This document shows, in pieces, positions 1-12,348 of a stretch of DNA of 64,000 bases (position 1 is its first letter; each line of letters begins with the position of its first letter). Source of the DNA: Pezizomycotina sp. ARF18 (Eukaryota; Ascomycota). The translations under genes and the position numbers were made by a program. The notes beneath the pieces were generated by a model. It did no database searches. It saw only the letters and a program-made list of their open reading frames with translations, and was not told the origin of the DNA. The stretch lies in the NCBI GenBank assembly GCA_002224055.1, contig AZLU01000156.1, forward strand, positions 34,840-98,839. Direction: 5' to 3'.

Positions 1-3000
1 CTGCATCCAGACGAAAGTGTTGAAAACCAAAGAGTCGAGCTGGTCCCTTTCCTCGGGGGAGTCGTATTTCAGAATTTTGGCTCCGGCAAAGTGAAGAATG
101 TAGGTAACCACGAGCTGGTAGATGGCTTGTCCCAGAATCATCTTCCACATAGTGATGGTAATCAAGGGGCAGACTTCCTTTGCGGTGGGCGGTCGAGAAT
201 CTTTCGGGTCGGCGGATCGGTAGCGAGAGCAAGGGCGGCGAAAGTGTCCATAATCAGGTTCACCCAGAGCAGCTGGACGGCACTGAGCACGGAAGTTTCA
301 TCCTTAGAGGCAACGGCGGAAACGAAGGCGAGGAGGACGGCAGTGATGTTGACAGTCAACTGGAACTGCAAAAACTTCTTGACAGCGTCGTTGACAGCTC
401 TTCCCCACATCAAAGCCTTGACGATAGAAGCAAAGTTGTCGTCCATAAGAATGATAGCAGATGCTTCCTTAGCGACCTCAGTACCGGCGATACCCATAGA
501 GAAACCGACGTCCGAAAGTTTAAGAGCGGGACCATCATTGGTACCGTCACCGGTGACCGCAACAGTTTCACCGAGATCTTTGAGGATACGAACGAGCTTC
601 TGCTTATCTTCGGGGCTGGACCTGGCGAGAACTTGCAATCGAGGAACGGTCTGAACGAGCTGTGCCCGGTCAGCTGCCTAAATTTGGGGCCTTCCATGAC
701 GATACCACCGCTAGTGTAGATCCCACATTCCGTAGCAATAGCCTTCGCAGTGATCATGTTGTCACCAGTAACCATGCGCACGAACACGCCGGCCTTCTGA
801 CATTCCTTGACAGCGTCGGTAACACCGAGACGCAGCGGGTCCTGAATACCGACGACTCCAATGAAAACCATATCCCTAAAAATATCTTCGAACTGAGCTG
901 CTTGGAGTCGTCTTCCACGGTTCTAACGCCACGAGGAGGCCACTGCTGGAAATCCCGGTAGACGAGTCCGATGGTGCGGAGAGAACGTTGGGCGTAGCTG
1001 GTGATGGTGTCCTGAAGAGATTTGAAGATTTCGGGAGACAGTTTCGTATCGGCCGCGCTAGACGTAGGGTCGGCGATAACGCGGGAACACTGGGCGAGCA
1101 ATATTTCGGAGGCACCCTTGACGTAGAGCCTGTACGTACCATTCACAAGCTGAACGACGACAGCCATGCATTTCTTCCAGAGTCGAACGGAACCAATTGA
1201 ACAACCTTAAAACCGCTGCGTTCGTGAGCGACAGGTCCCATACCCAAGTAACTCTTAGCAAATCCAAGCAAAGCAGTTTCCGTTTTTGAGCCGATAAAGG
1301 TCGATTCTCCATTTTCCTCTCCTTCGAAAGCCGTAGAGTTGAGAACGATTGACTGCATAAGAAGATCCTTGATGGTATTCGGGAGAGTAGACACGAAGTC
1401 GCTCATGTTCATGCTGCCATCAGAGTCATCGGCTCCTTTACCTTTCTCGTTCGATGCTGCTTGTGAGGCCTCGCCAAACCGCATGGACGAACCGAGAGTA
1501 CCAGCAACGACAGTCATCTTATTTTGAGTCAGGGTTCCTGTTTTATCCGAGCAGACAGTCGTAGCGTTTCCCATTGTTTCGCAAGCGCGCAGAACACGAA
1601 CCAAGTTGTTGTCCTTCAACATACGGGTCGTTGCGAAAGCGAGGGCGAGAGTTACCGCAAGAGGAAGACCCTCCGGGACGGCAACAACGACGATAGTAAC
1701 AGCGGTGATGAGAATTTGCATGAAATTCTGAGCCTTTTCAGCGGGAGTACGGGTGTCGCCCTTGAGGTTGACCAGGAATCGAATGAACAGAACAACGAAC
1801 AGAAGCAACGCGGAAGCACCACCCAATTTGGCAATACTTTCGGCAAGGCTATTAAGCTTCATCTGCAGAGGGTGGCTTCCGTATCTTCCCTAAGGGCCAT
1901 CATGATGCGTCCGTGGCTGGAATTGACACCAACGCTAGTAACAAGGTAGGTACCGACACCCTCGAGAACTTTAGAGCCGGAGAGGATGAACGGGTCGAGC
2001 TTCTTAACATTCTGTCCAGCCATCATTTGGGACATAACCTCGTCTGCAGCGGTTTTCTTCATTTGATCCGATTCTCCAGTCGCAGAGGATTCGTCACACT
2101 TAACGTTGTGTCCGGCAATAAACACGCCGTCCGCAGGAATCATGTCACCGGGTTCGAGATGCATGACATCGCCAACGAGGATCTCGTAGACCGATATCAG
2201 AACGGATTTACCGGACCGGATAACTTGACCTTACGATCCTCTTTCTGTTTTATTCATTAGCTTCCGTACGATAGATGCAAAACATGGGTTCAAGGAGTTA
2301 AGCGGGTTATACCTTTTTGTTCAGTTTGACGAATTGCCTTTCCTTTTGGTAATCATTTCCAGCACCGACGAAAACAACGATAGCGATGGCCGCAATAATA
2401 GCAACACCTTCAACCCATTCAACCTTCGGTTCTCCATCCTTATGCTTGACACCGAATGTTTGGTATAGACCGAGAGCCAAACTAACAACAGCCGCACACG
2501 AAAGCAATATCAAGACCTTATCCTTCAGCGCGATCCACATCAATAGGAAAATACTCTTCGGCTTCCTCTCAGGTAGTGTATTGTCTTTGTAAATGCGTAA
2601 TCGATCCTTGAAGGCATCGCCGTGAAGCTCGACAACAGTGCCTTCCTTACCGGACTCTGTGGGTTCTACAGCCGACATATCTTCAACTTTTGTGGAAGGG
2701 TTAGGCCGGAGCAAATTCCTCGCCTCATCAATTGACCGATTTCCGTCCAGTAACGTCTCGTCTAAACTGAGGCCGGCCTGAACATCCGTCCGTAAACCAT
2801 ATTCTAACCCGCGAAGTCCACCCAATGCCTTGAGAGCCGGTAAGCTCTTCGGGTTAAACATTTTGTTCAGTTGGCCTGGCGAAAAGGCGAAACGGTTGTC
2901 CTCCACTTCGAAATCGGCCTCGTTTCCAGGGTCGGGTTTCAAGGCGTCATCGTCTGAAGTCCCGGACGCGTCGGCAGTAGGTTGAGCCGGGAATATCGTT

Positions 3001-3342
3001 GTTCCTCCTGTCGACGATGCGGGTGATGACGCGTCCATTGAATCACCTCTAGATTCGCCAGGTCCTCCCGGAACATCGAGATATGCTTTCCCTCGTGACG
3101 TTGGAGGATTTGCAGTGGGGTGGTCGGACGTTGTGATTCCGTTGTAGGCGATTGAGAATTGGACGGTATGGGGGAATTCGGATGAAGAGAACCGGAGGAC
3201 TAGACGAAGTAAAATCCTTTAGCGATACAACCCAATATGATGCCATTGGCAAGAGTTGCCTTACAGTCTTCGAAAGTACCTTTTTCTCCTCCACAGAGGT
3301 CTCTTTCGGAGGAGGAGCCTGCTGCCTCTCCTGGTCCGACAT
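1..3342 (-). CDS. PMC1: P-type IIB Ca2+ ATPase (PMC1/NCA-2 type), 3' end cut by window edge, frameshifted
   Basis: This enzyme pumps Ca2+ out of the cytosol, into the vacuole or across the plasma membrane, using ATP. In order I see a Ser/Pro-rich N-terminus, the fungal stretch [18 protein letters not shown] (about 2870-2950), the first membrane pair, TGES of the actuator domain (about 2071-2083), PEGLP in M4 (about 1661-1677), the phosphorylation motif DKTGTLT (about 1528-1547), [12 protein letters not shown] of the hinge (about 530-556), then M5-M6. The C-terminal membrane segments run off the window. I chose the ATG at 3342 because exon 1 (3342-3265) splices in phase over a 65-bp intron (3264-3200, GTAAGG..TAG). 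A second intron is 2312-2245 (GTATAA..CAG, branch GCTAATGA). The frame is lost by one missing base near 3115, 2222, 1868, 1170, 897, 670 and 187. Family assignment is certain. Whether the breaks are real is not, and I think they are sequencing errors because every catalytic motif is intact. Confidence 0.93.
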
Positions 3343-5700
3343 ATTCAATATTCGAAAAGGGCTGGCTTCACCAAGTGGAACCGTTCCCTCAGTCGAATGC
3401 TTTCTTCAGTACGAATTAGCCCGAGTGTTTTCTACTGATCAAAGATGATAATAATGATTAGCAATCAAATCCCTTTCCAGAAGAATCGCATCATTCTTAT
3501 AAAAGAAAGCAGAAGAACAAGAGATATCCCTCGAGATGAGATGAACAATGAAGACAAAAGAAAAGGGGGGGAATTTGTAGAAAGAAAGGAAAGCAAGCAA
3601 CCAACATTAAAATGTCATGGAATATTTGCGACAGAAATAGGTACGACAAAAAGTACTTGTGCAGAAAGAGAAAGACCAAAAAAAAAAAAAAAGAAAAAAA
3701 AGAGGAATGTAAACGGAAATGAAAATTAAAAATATATAGATATTTCGATAATTCTTCTTCTTTTCTTTTTTTTTCTTTTCTGAGAGATTCCTTCGCAGTC
3801 CCTTCTACTTTCTCGTTCAGCGACGGCTAGCCAACGTGTGCATATATGCGCGCATGCAAGCACCGTTCTGCGGGAAAGGGGCAGGTTTTTGTTTTTTGCA
3901 GGACACGGGTGACGAAAGCACACCGCGGAACGTGTAACAAACCGGGAAAATCTGTGACGGGATGATCTGGAAAACCACCAAAGGATAGGGCAAAAAGAAT
4001 TGCTGAAGAAAAAGTATATGAAAAAAAAAAAAAAAAGTGGAATGGCCAAATTGTATGTATGATATAAAGAAGCGGAAGCGAGTGCCAGCCCAGCCCAGGA
4101 AGAATTGACGATGACAATATCCCTTCTTTTTCGTACTTTCTGACTTCCTCCGGCCAAAAACTTTCGAAAACAAGAAAAGAGAGAGAGAGAGAGAGAGAGA
4201 GAAGAGAGAGACGGGGAACCACTACCGCTACCACTGTGCGTGTTATGTTACAGGGCGAGACAACCAATAGGGAAGAAAGGAGAAATTGTAATGACCCATG
4301 CGCTTGCAGAAGCAAGCAAGCAGGTGTAGGGAAGTATTGCTTTTTCTCTCTTCTCTTTTGCCTTGTTGTTTCTGTGTATTATTGCTTGTTGTTGTTGTTG
4401 TCCGTCGATTCCTTGTCCATCCTCGTTCCCTTATTTTAAAATTGAGGTCTTTTTTAATAAGGATAGGGATTGAAATTTGAAGAAAATCGGAAGGAAAGTG
4501 GATGGACAGATGGATAATAATACCTCGCTGTTGTATGGCAGAAAGGGGTAAAGCGCAGGTAAATATTATTATTATGTAAAATAAAATAAAAATAATAGCA
4601 ATAATAATAATAATAATAATTAAATTGGAAAGAGCCGCCGAATTTAAAGTGAAAAGCGAAAAAAAAAAAAGAAAAAATATAGCTTAATAAGATAAGTCTA
4701 AAAGAGAAACGAACAGAGAAATAATACACAATATATATATATATATAATATACGACAAGAATCGTAATAATAATAACAAATAAAATAAAATTCAATGACG
4801 ATATAGCAATATAAAAGTGCTTGGGGATCAATTTTCTTTCCTTACCTGGCTTATCGTTTGCTGTTGTTGTTCTTTCGTTGTTGTTGTTGTTCGCTAAAAT
4901 ATTAAAATTCCTCTTCAACACCGGAATGAATGAACCGACAGAGACCTAACCACCAAAACAAAAAAAAAAAGAAAAAAAAAGACAAGCGTCAGAATCCTCT
5001 TCTTTCTTTTCTCTTCTTTAGCAATCCAAAAACCGTTCACAGTTCACAGAGAGGAAAGGAATGCTTCAGGATGGTCTATATTTATCGCCGTATCTATTCT
5101 TCTTCTTCTTCTTCTTCTTCTTCTTCTTCCTCCTCTTATTTCTAATAGGAAAATATGTATATACGTTCGGACCGAATTCTTGCTTTCTGTGGGGGTGTGG
5201 ACTTCGACTAACCGGTGAGGGAGAGCAGCAAGCGCTTTCGCTATGAACTGCAGGGCGGAACTTTCGCGAGATGAAATTCAGCAAGGGGTGATTCACAAAA
5301 GATCGTTAAGGGAGACGAGATCGTGAGAAACGTCCGAAGGGGGTATCGAGGCATTGATCCGCTTGTAAAACTAAATATATCGATTCGAAGGGATAGCAGA
5401 AGCCTTTTCTACTCTTTTCTTTGGGGAGCCTTTTGGCTTTTAACCTTCAATATGGGGAATACAGGATGCTGCTGCACTTTTAAATGGAATTCCTGTCAAC
5501 CTTCTCCCAGGGCGTTTTTTCTTTTTTTTTTTGTTTTTTTTTTTTTTTTTTTTTTTAGTTGGAACTCTTTTGGGGAAGTATAACACAAAATGGCCGGTGA
5601 ACGGTACATACAGGTTTCTCACCGCTTCCAAGACTTTAGGGGGGCAGTGCAAAGTGAATTGTCGTCTACACCCAGTCCCATTTTAAACGCGCCCGTGGTA
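3343..5700. other. Upstream region of the Ca2+ ATPase, no gene seen
   Basis: About 2.3 kb with no recognisable coding region. Read on the ATPase strand, the part next to the gene is pyrimidine-rich, as fungal leaders often are. It carries a GA microsatellite near 4181-4203, AAT repeats near 4600-4620, a TA run near 4733-4747, a TTC tract near 5096-5130 and several poly-A/T runs of 10-20 bases. The long hydrophobic or Lys/Phe-rich open frames here come from these tracts. The ATPase promoter presumably lies here, but I cannot point to an element. Confidence 0.6.
5096..5130. repeat. (TTC)n microsatellite
   Basis: A run of about eleven TTC units, sliding into TCC and TTA at its right end. It is non-coding and upstream of the ATPase gene. 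Confidence 0.9.
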
Positions 5701-8400
5701 TAATAGGAAGAACGCACAACACAAAATGCACCCATTTGGTCCTCTGCTCAACAACGCACGAGGCAGTATTTTTTTGATGGCAAAGAAGGAAAAAAAAAAA
5801 AAAAGGATTCTAATAAAAAGAGTGTCCATTAAGTTATAGCCGAATATTTTAAAAGAAATCGAACCGCCTCCTCCCCTGAGGGCTCTGCGAGAAACAAGGG
5901 GAGCGTTGGCGAGGCTTCCTCTCCCGCCAATACATTGGCGACGACATCATTATTGGGCTATATCCTCCTAGTCCTGAGCTCGCCCTAGCATTGATACGCA
6001 CATACGCAACCAGCTGGAAGAGAGAAGAAAAAGCGATTGCCACGTTCTTGGCATGTGCCAGAAGCAGATCTTAGGAAGGTTTTAGCGTTAGCGACAGCTT
6101 TGCTTTTTGCGCAAAAAGAAAATATATTATTTACTTATTTTTTTTTTTTTTTTGTGAAGAACGCTTTGGAACCGTTCCCACCGAAACACACATGCTACGT
6201 GCATCTCCACCACAGGCCATTAGGAAGTTTATTAAATATCATATACTAAATGGAAACACCTTGTGCATTTGCAGCAGTACTACATCCATGAGCGAAGGAA
6301 TCGACAGTTCATGGTCAATTTCTAGACGTCTGTCTCTTTGAGCCGTCTTGGCGAGCTTCGGAGCTGCTGGCTGGGATTATCAAGGAAAAATTCAAAAGCG
6401 AAAGGTAAGGGATCCGTAAACCTTTGCGAAAAGGGCAGGTTGCTTCCTCAAAGGAATTTCTTTCAATGGAATTCTTAAGGGCTTTTATAAATGATGATAC
6501 TGGAAATCAATGGTCCAAAGAAAGACTAGGCCGGAAAGAGTCCCTGCATTGGTTAAAAGGAAGCAGCAAGTGAAGGATCTTGAATTTTTGACATCTTTTA
6601 AGGCAAGTACGTTCAATGGCTCATTCGCTCCGTTCTCCGAGATGACGAGCAATCGGATTTTCTTTTGGTGTATCATGTTACAGAAATGCGCCATCATTTT
6701 TATCTAGCCGCGCTTTCACACTGGACTGACGAATGAAATTCTTCACTCATAACTAGTAAGTAGTATGTGAAAAAAATTTTCGTCGCCTTATCACTTATCA
6801 ATCAAGTCTCTAGCACAGAGGATCGGAAAATAATAGCCGCAGCGGTCATATTCTGTCTGACAAGGCTGGCCGCTTATGCTTACATTACACCTTTTTATTT
6901 TCCCCATGCAAACTGACATCAAATACTTATCGAATTCTGATGATTCTAGATTCGCATTTATAATCTTACAAGCCTTAACTTTAAAACCCCCGGATTTCTC
7001 TATCTCCGTCACGCCAACACTCCAGAACAACATAACGTCGCCGTTAGGCTGTACAAAACTCATATCATCTGTCTTTATCCTATGAAATGCTATTTCATCA
7101 AGAGAGTTTTTCGCTCAGCCTTCGCAGGAATCGAAATCTAAGACTTTGACTCTCGTCTTTTCTCTTGTGCGGTTTCGTCATAACAAAGCAGATGGCAATA
7201 ACGACGTTCGGGATTTATCAGCGTTGCTTTGCCTGGTCGAATTTTCAACAATTTTTTCGAGCTGATTAGTTTCGCTCCCTGAGAGACGCCCAGTGGCCCA
7301 GTCTGGCCTGATCGCTATAATTTACTAGAGTTTGATTCGTAGGTGTTCGGCAGCGTGCGACTCTCCAACAAGGACTCAGCCGGAGTGATATGAAACAAGT
7401 CATCGTTTTTTCCTTAGACGGGCGGCGAGACGCGTAAAGTATAGGCTGTGTCGAGCTTTCGGAATATCCGGAAGTTGCTTTTCCCAGCTCAAAATTCACA
7501 ACTCGCAACTCCATTTTTTCCTGTTCCTGGGAAATAAGCTGGGTTTGCCTTGGCCCGTCTATCTACTTACTTCCTCCAAGACAGAACAGGCTTTTCATCA
7601 ACAGAAATCTTTCTCGTTTATTTCAAAAGCTTGGAGAAAGACAAAATACGGGTTTGGCTTTTTGGCTGTGTAACCGTTTATCCAAGACGACTTCACTTCA
7701 AAGAAACTTCCAAAAGATACCGCGTATACTGCGCCAAGCGCCTAAGTTGAAGTCATTTTGATTTGTCTGCAAACAGCAACTCGAACTTTTTCTCCTTTGT
7801 CGTGTCTTGGCTCCTTCTCCAAGATCTCGACAACAAAAAAACCCCAACCACCAACCCATACAATTTCTCTTTGATCGATTGATCACACCATCGCCTTTCG
7901 TGATCTTCCTCCGTTCAACAAAAAGGAAGCTCTCGACGAGGACAGAAGGGATAAACACTGCCTCGTAGCATTTAAAATCGAACGGATATCCCGTCCAAAA
8001 ATACCACTAAGGTAGTCTTGGAGTATCATCGCTCATATACTCAATTTTTCTCTTATTGTTATGACGATATTTTCTTGTTATTACTATATCCCCTTATTGC
8101 ATCCAGTATGTTGCAAAAACCGGCTTCCCATTCCTTTACCCAACAAGTTCCTTGTTTTTTTTTTTTTTTTTTTTTTTTTTTTTCTTCGGCGGATCGAGTT
8201 TCCCCCACTCTGAACTTCCGAAAGAATACAGGTTCAAAAAAAAAAAAAAAAAAGTCACCAAATTGCAAAATTAATTTATTGTATTTTTAATTTTTAATTT
8301 TTAATATATTTAATATTTAAAAAAAAAAATTTTTTTTCTTATTTTTTTTTTTTTTTTTTTTTCAACCTGGAAGAAACCGGCACAAGGACAGCAAAGAAAT
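5700..8400. other. Gene-poor stretch, nothing recognised
   Basis: Open frames are short (up to 90 codons), carry no known motif and show no intron pattern that joins them. A poly-T run near 8155-8183 and poly-A near 8237-8252 sit at the right end, followed by an almost pure A/T patch (8280-8360). Confidence 0.5.
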
Positions 8401-8402
8401 TG

Positions 8403-8423
8403 GTACAGTAGTATCTACTGTAC
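8403..8423. promoter_or_regulatory. Perfect 9-bp inverted repeat with 3-bp spacer
   Basis: GTACAGTAG, TAT, CTACTGTAC: both arms pair perfectly. It lies just upstream of a long CT-rich stretch (about 8440-8780) that looks like a fungal promoter and leader. A binding site for a dimeric regulator is possible, but chance is not excluded. Confidence 0.35.
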
Positions 8424-8439
8424 AACATACATGCTACAC

Positions 8440-8880
8440 CAACCAGTTCCACTTCCCTCGCAATCATGATTTCGCCTACATCTCCTCCGATTCGAAGTTT
8501 CTCTGGCTAAAACCCCTCACGTGTTAACTTTGACCATACAACTCTTTTCTCTTCTCTTTCTTCACATTTCAAACTCAAAAAAACTGTATCCCTTTTTCTC
8601 TCTTTTCTTGTCTTGCATCGTGCGTCTTGCATCTGATTTCTTTTAACTGAACCCTTTTCTGGATACCAGGAGCTCTCTTCTCGGATTTTTACGCCTCTTT
8701 TACGAGACGAGAATCAGAAGATATCTTTTTTCTTTCTTTCATACTTGGAGAGAGAAAAGATCTTGAGGTGTCTTTCATAGAAGGCCCCTGGATTTCCGCT
8801 TCGTTGATTTGATATCACGATGAAGCAGACGGTCCCAAGCTAGAACCAGCGGAGGAAGATGAGCCAGATGATTGGTGCGT
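8440..8880 (+). promoter_or_regulatory. CT-rich promoter/leader-like stretch without an identified gene
   Basis: The plus strand is strongly pyrimidine-rich with many TCT and CTTTT blocks, as seen before highly expressed fungal genes. An ATG at 8821 opens only a 7-codon frame, and an ATG at 8858 is followed within about 20 bases by a possible GTGCGT donor. No convincing downstream exons were found, so this may be a non-coding transcript, a broken gene or a chance composition. Confidence 0.3.
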
Positions 8881-10997
8881 ATCATGAACCGCTCCTAATT
8901 TTTTTTTTTTTTTTTTTTATGTGGATTTTTTCCTACGTTAGCTTGGTAAGGTTCTCGGCAGTCCTTGTTCCGACGCTCTTTCATTTATTCGAAAAAAATT
9001 TTTTTTTTTTTTTAATTAGTTAATTAAAATAAGGCGTCAATTTAATAAGAAAGAAGATTGTTGCACAATGCCATCGAACTGGAATGTTTTTTTTTTTTTT
9101 TTGTTTTGCGTATCATGACCTCAGCACAAGCCAAACAAAATATTCCTTTTGCAAGTGCTACGATGGACTTAAAATGTCCGAGTCAGAAAGTATGAGAGAA
9201 AAGTTCAGACAGTGATTCGGCTCCGTTTCACAGAGGACGGGAAAGATGACCGCTGCTGCACACGTTTGCTTTGCTGTGGCTTATTCGCGTGGCGAAAAAA
9301 AAAAAAAAAAAAAAAAAAACAAATATCGACATTACCAGTTTCTCTAACGTGGCGAAAAATGTAGGGACAAACGCATCAATGATACAGGCTGTGCTGTACG
9401 AGTATAACAAAAGATATTCTTTTCCATCTCTCAGCATTTTTTCATAATGACGTCGGGTTTTCTTGTTGAGATTTTACGCTGTTATTACTGTCCTCTGGAA
9501 GTGGGAGATAATACTCGTCCTGTTTTTATTTCCTTGGGATGGGTAGTCAATTGTTTTGAAAGCAATTTGAATCGCGACCGAAAGTTTTGCTGGCAATTTT
9601 GCTCTTGATGCACGCCAATGCTCTTGGATTTGTGGATGCCACTTTCCTTTCAGCTATGAATCTCGTGCTCTGTCGCAAATCGATTTCTTGGTGTCTTTTC
9701 TTGCCTTCCTTTGAGTGGTTTTGCAGTTTCGTCACCATCATCTTGGAAAAATAACAATGCCTATTTTCATACTCATTCTTTCCTTTATACTTGCTAATTT
9801 ATTTGTTCACGATGGCGACAGCCGAGAACGAAAAACTCCAAGACTGCTTCTTTGGAAAACGGGATTGGAGGTTGTGCCAGAATGAGGTAAAGTGCCCAAT
9901 TGCCAGTTGCAGGTTGCATCTATCAAACCAGCATACAATACAAGTTAATACCAATATCCCCTCTTTCCCTAAACAAAAAATAAAAGATTTCAAACTCGTC
10001 GCTTGCCAACTATCAACGCTTGGCTTTTCCTTGGCCTTTTTTTTCTCCTTTCAACGCTTTTATCCCTTAACTTTTCAATATCCTTTCCAGTAGAGAAAAG
10101 TGGTATCAATTACAAGATATATTATTCGTGAACAACAAAGCTAATTCGTTACCCGTCCGGTCCAGATGAAAACGTTCCGGGATTGCTGGAAGAGACAAGG
10201 AACGATCAGCGAACGAGCACGGAGGACGCCAGTACGCGGCGGTGATAAGGAAAGAATACAAGATAGAGGACAAAACGAAAGACACCGACCTTCGGAATCG
10301 GCAGGCCATGAAAACGCAATACATAAGTATACTGGTAAAACTGTAAAACTGCGATTGTTGATAACGGTTCCGTTTGTATACTATTGAAAAATGAATAGAC
10401 TCTTCTACTCGATATAATGAACAAACTACAATTGCTTCTATCGGACGAAGCCCATGAAGGCAAAGAAGGAATAGAAAATACCGCGCGAACCCTACTTGCA
10501 CTGCCTCGACCATATTGAAATCTTCTTCCTCCTCTTGAGCGCCGAAAAAGATAACTTGATAGGTCCTAGTATATCTTCTGTTCCTTGCATTATAACTTAT
10601 AAGAAAAAAACTGCCTATTCGGGAATATATCAAGGAAAGGTACTATAACTTCAATTATAAGCGGTTTACTTATCATCCTATTATATCTCGAGACTGTCCG
10701 GCTTTATCTACTATTATCCTGAAAACTCTGCTGCCTGAAAAGAAGTGGATATCCCTACGTAAACCAATCTGTTTGGAAGGAAAAAATTTTCTCCTTCTGG
10801 TAAATGTTTCTAGAAAATTATTTCTGTCGGTGCACGGGAAAGTTGTATATCCTGTACGACCACGGCTTGAAAGTTTTATCCGCTGCGTCTTGCCGTCATC
10901 CATTTTAGACGCCAAGATGCATTAGTAGCGTTGAGAGAAAAACAGTAGTGCAGCGAACCGCGCGCAGCCACAACATCCTTCTAGCGTTTTTCTTGTG

Positions 10998-11018
10998 CGA
11001 TGAGCGATGAGCGATGTG
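10998..11018. repeat. Short tandem repeat, GCGATGA units
   Basis: Three near-copies of a 7-bp unit (GCGATGA, GCGATGA, GCGATGT) in otherwise featureless AT-rich DNA. Confidence 0.7.
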
Positions 11019-12320
11019 CGAGGGGGTGAGGTCTTATCGCAAATGTTGCTATAGATGGATATGAACCCTTGAGTATTTTAGAGCAGGGAAGATATGGCGA
11101 GACTTGAATTTAGATAGAAAAAAAAAAGCCACGAGAATTGCGCTCTGTTTAATTGACGAGAGCACCGAAATAAATCTGTCTGGCATGTTTTGTCTTTTCC
11201 AACTAACTTGTTATTCATGCCTCGCAATTGCAAGTAAGAACCCTGCTGTCATTATTTGTCTTAAGTAGCTACGGCCGAAAAAACACTGCTTACGGTTCTG
11301 AACTTTCTTGTCTTGTTCTTGTCAGCGTTTCAATTTGAATAGACGAAGGGAAGAACCAAAGGATCGATGGAGACAGGGTTTTTTGTCACGAAATTTTTTT
11401 TTCTTGTTACTGGCATCCTTGAGAAATCTCCAATCCCTAAGTTTGATGCGACGGATAGTCTATAGAGGTTATCAGGGCTACCGTTACTCTCTACGGTTCC
11501 GCTTGGATATGTAGAGTGGTTATTCTAAATACTTAAGGAATACGGAAGAATAGATATTACGCTAACTACGTGGTTGATAGTCCACAATTTACGTTGTTTT
11601 AACCAAGATTAAAAAGTAATTTACCATCATGCTCCTTGTTAGAACCAAATAATCACATTTCGATATCCAATCTTATATAATTAATTGCAAATAACCGGCG
11701 TCGTCTAAAGAATCACACTTACAATGCGATTGTCTCAAGGAAATTAAGTAATTACTTTGCTGACGAGGTGGAAAAGAACCGCTGTCCGGACCCCCGGAAT
11801 TACGAATTAATACGATGTCACTTGATAAATTCAAGATCTGCCGGTTCCAAAAAAAACTAGGACGCGACTCGGAGTTTCGGAGCAAAAAAATTTAGAACAA
11901 AAGTTGAAATATAAAACAGTTCTGAAGTACTTGTTTTGAAAATACAAGGTCTAAATCAAGGACGAAAGGAAATTTTGTCGATCTTGAGGATTTCGTAGGC
12001 GGCGCGGCCGGGGCGGGGCAGGTCGTATCGGGTTACGCAAGCTTCGATTTTCGCAAAAAAAAAAAAAATGTTAAATAACGAATACGATCGATCTCCCTCC
12101 TTGCCCTCCGAGCTCTTTTAATCGACAGGGTCTGTCGATGAAATTGGAGTGTAAGCGAGCCTTTTGCCCAAACCTTCTACGTGTAAATTATTTGTTTTAT
12201 GAGAAGAATATCATGAAAAACTTGGAAGAATTGAAGTCCAAGAAACCATAGCCACAAGTGACGTTTGCTTCTGAACGTTAACAGATCCTTCGGTCCCGAA
12301 TACAACATCCAAGTCCGAGT

Positions 12321-12348
12321 CCGATATCCGATATCCGATATCCGATAT
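12321..12348. repeat. (CCGATAT)4 tandem repeat
   Basis: Four exact copies of CCGATAT in a row, preceded by a partial copy (CCGAGT). Non-coding. Confidence 0.9.

Noticed and set aside
3497-5145. Open frames rich in Lys, Phe, Ser or Tyr upstream of the ATPase
   Set aside because: They are translations of poly-A/T runs and microsatellites (GA, AAT, TA, TTC) and occur on both strands at the same place.
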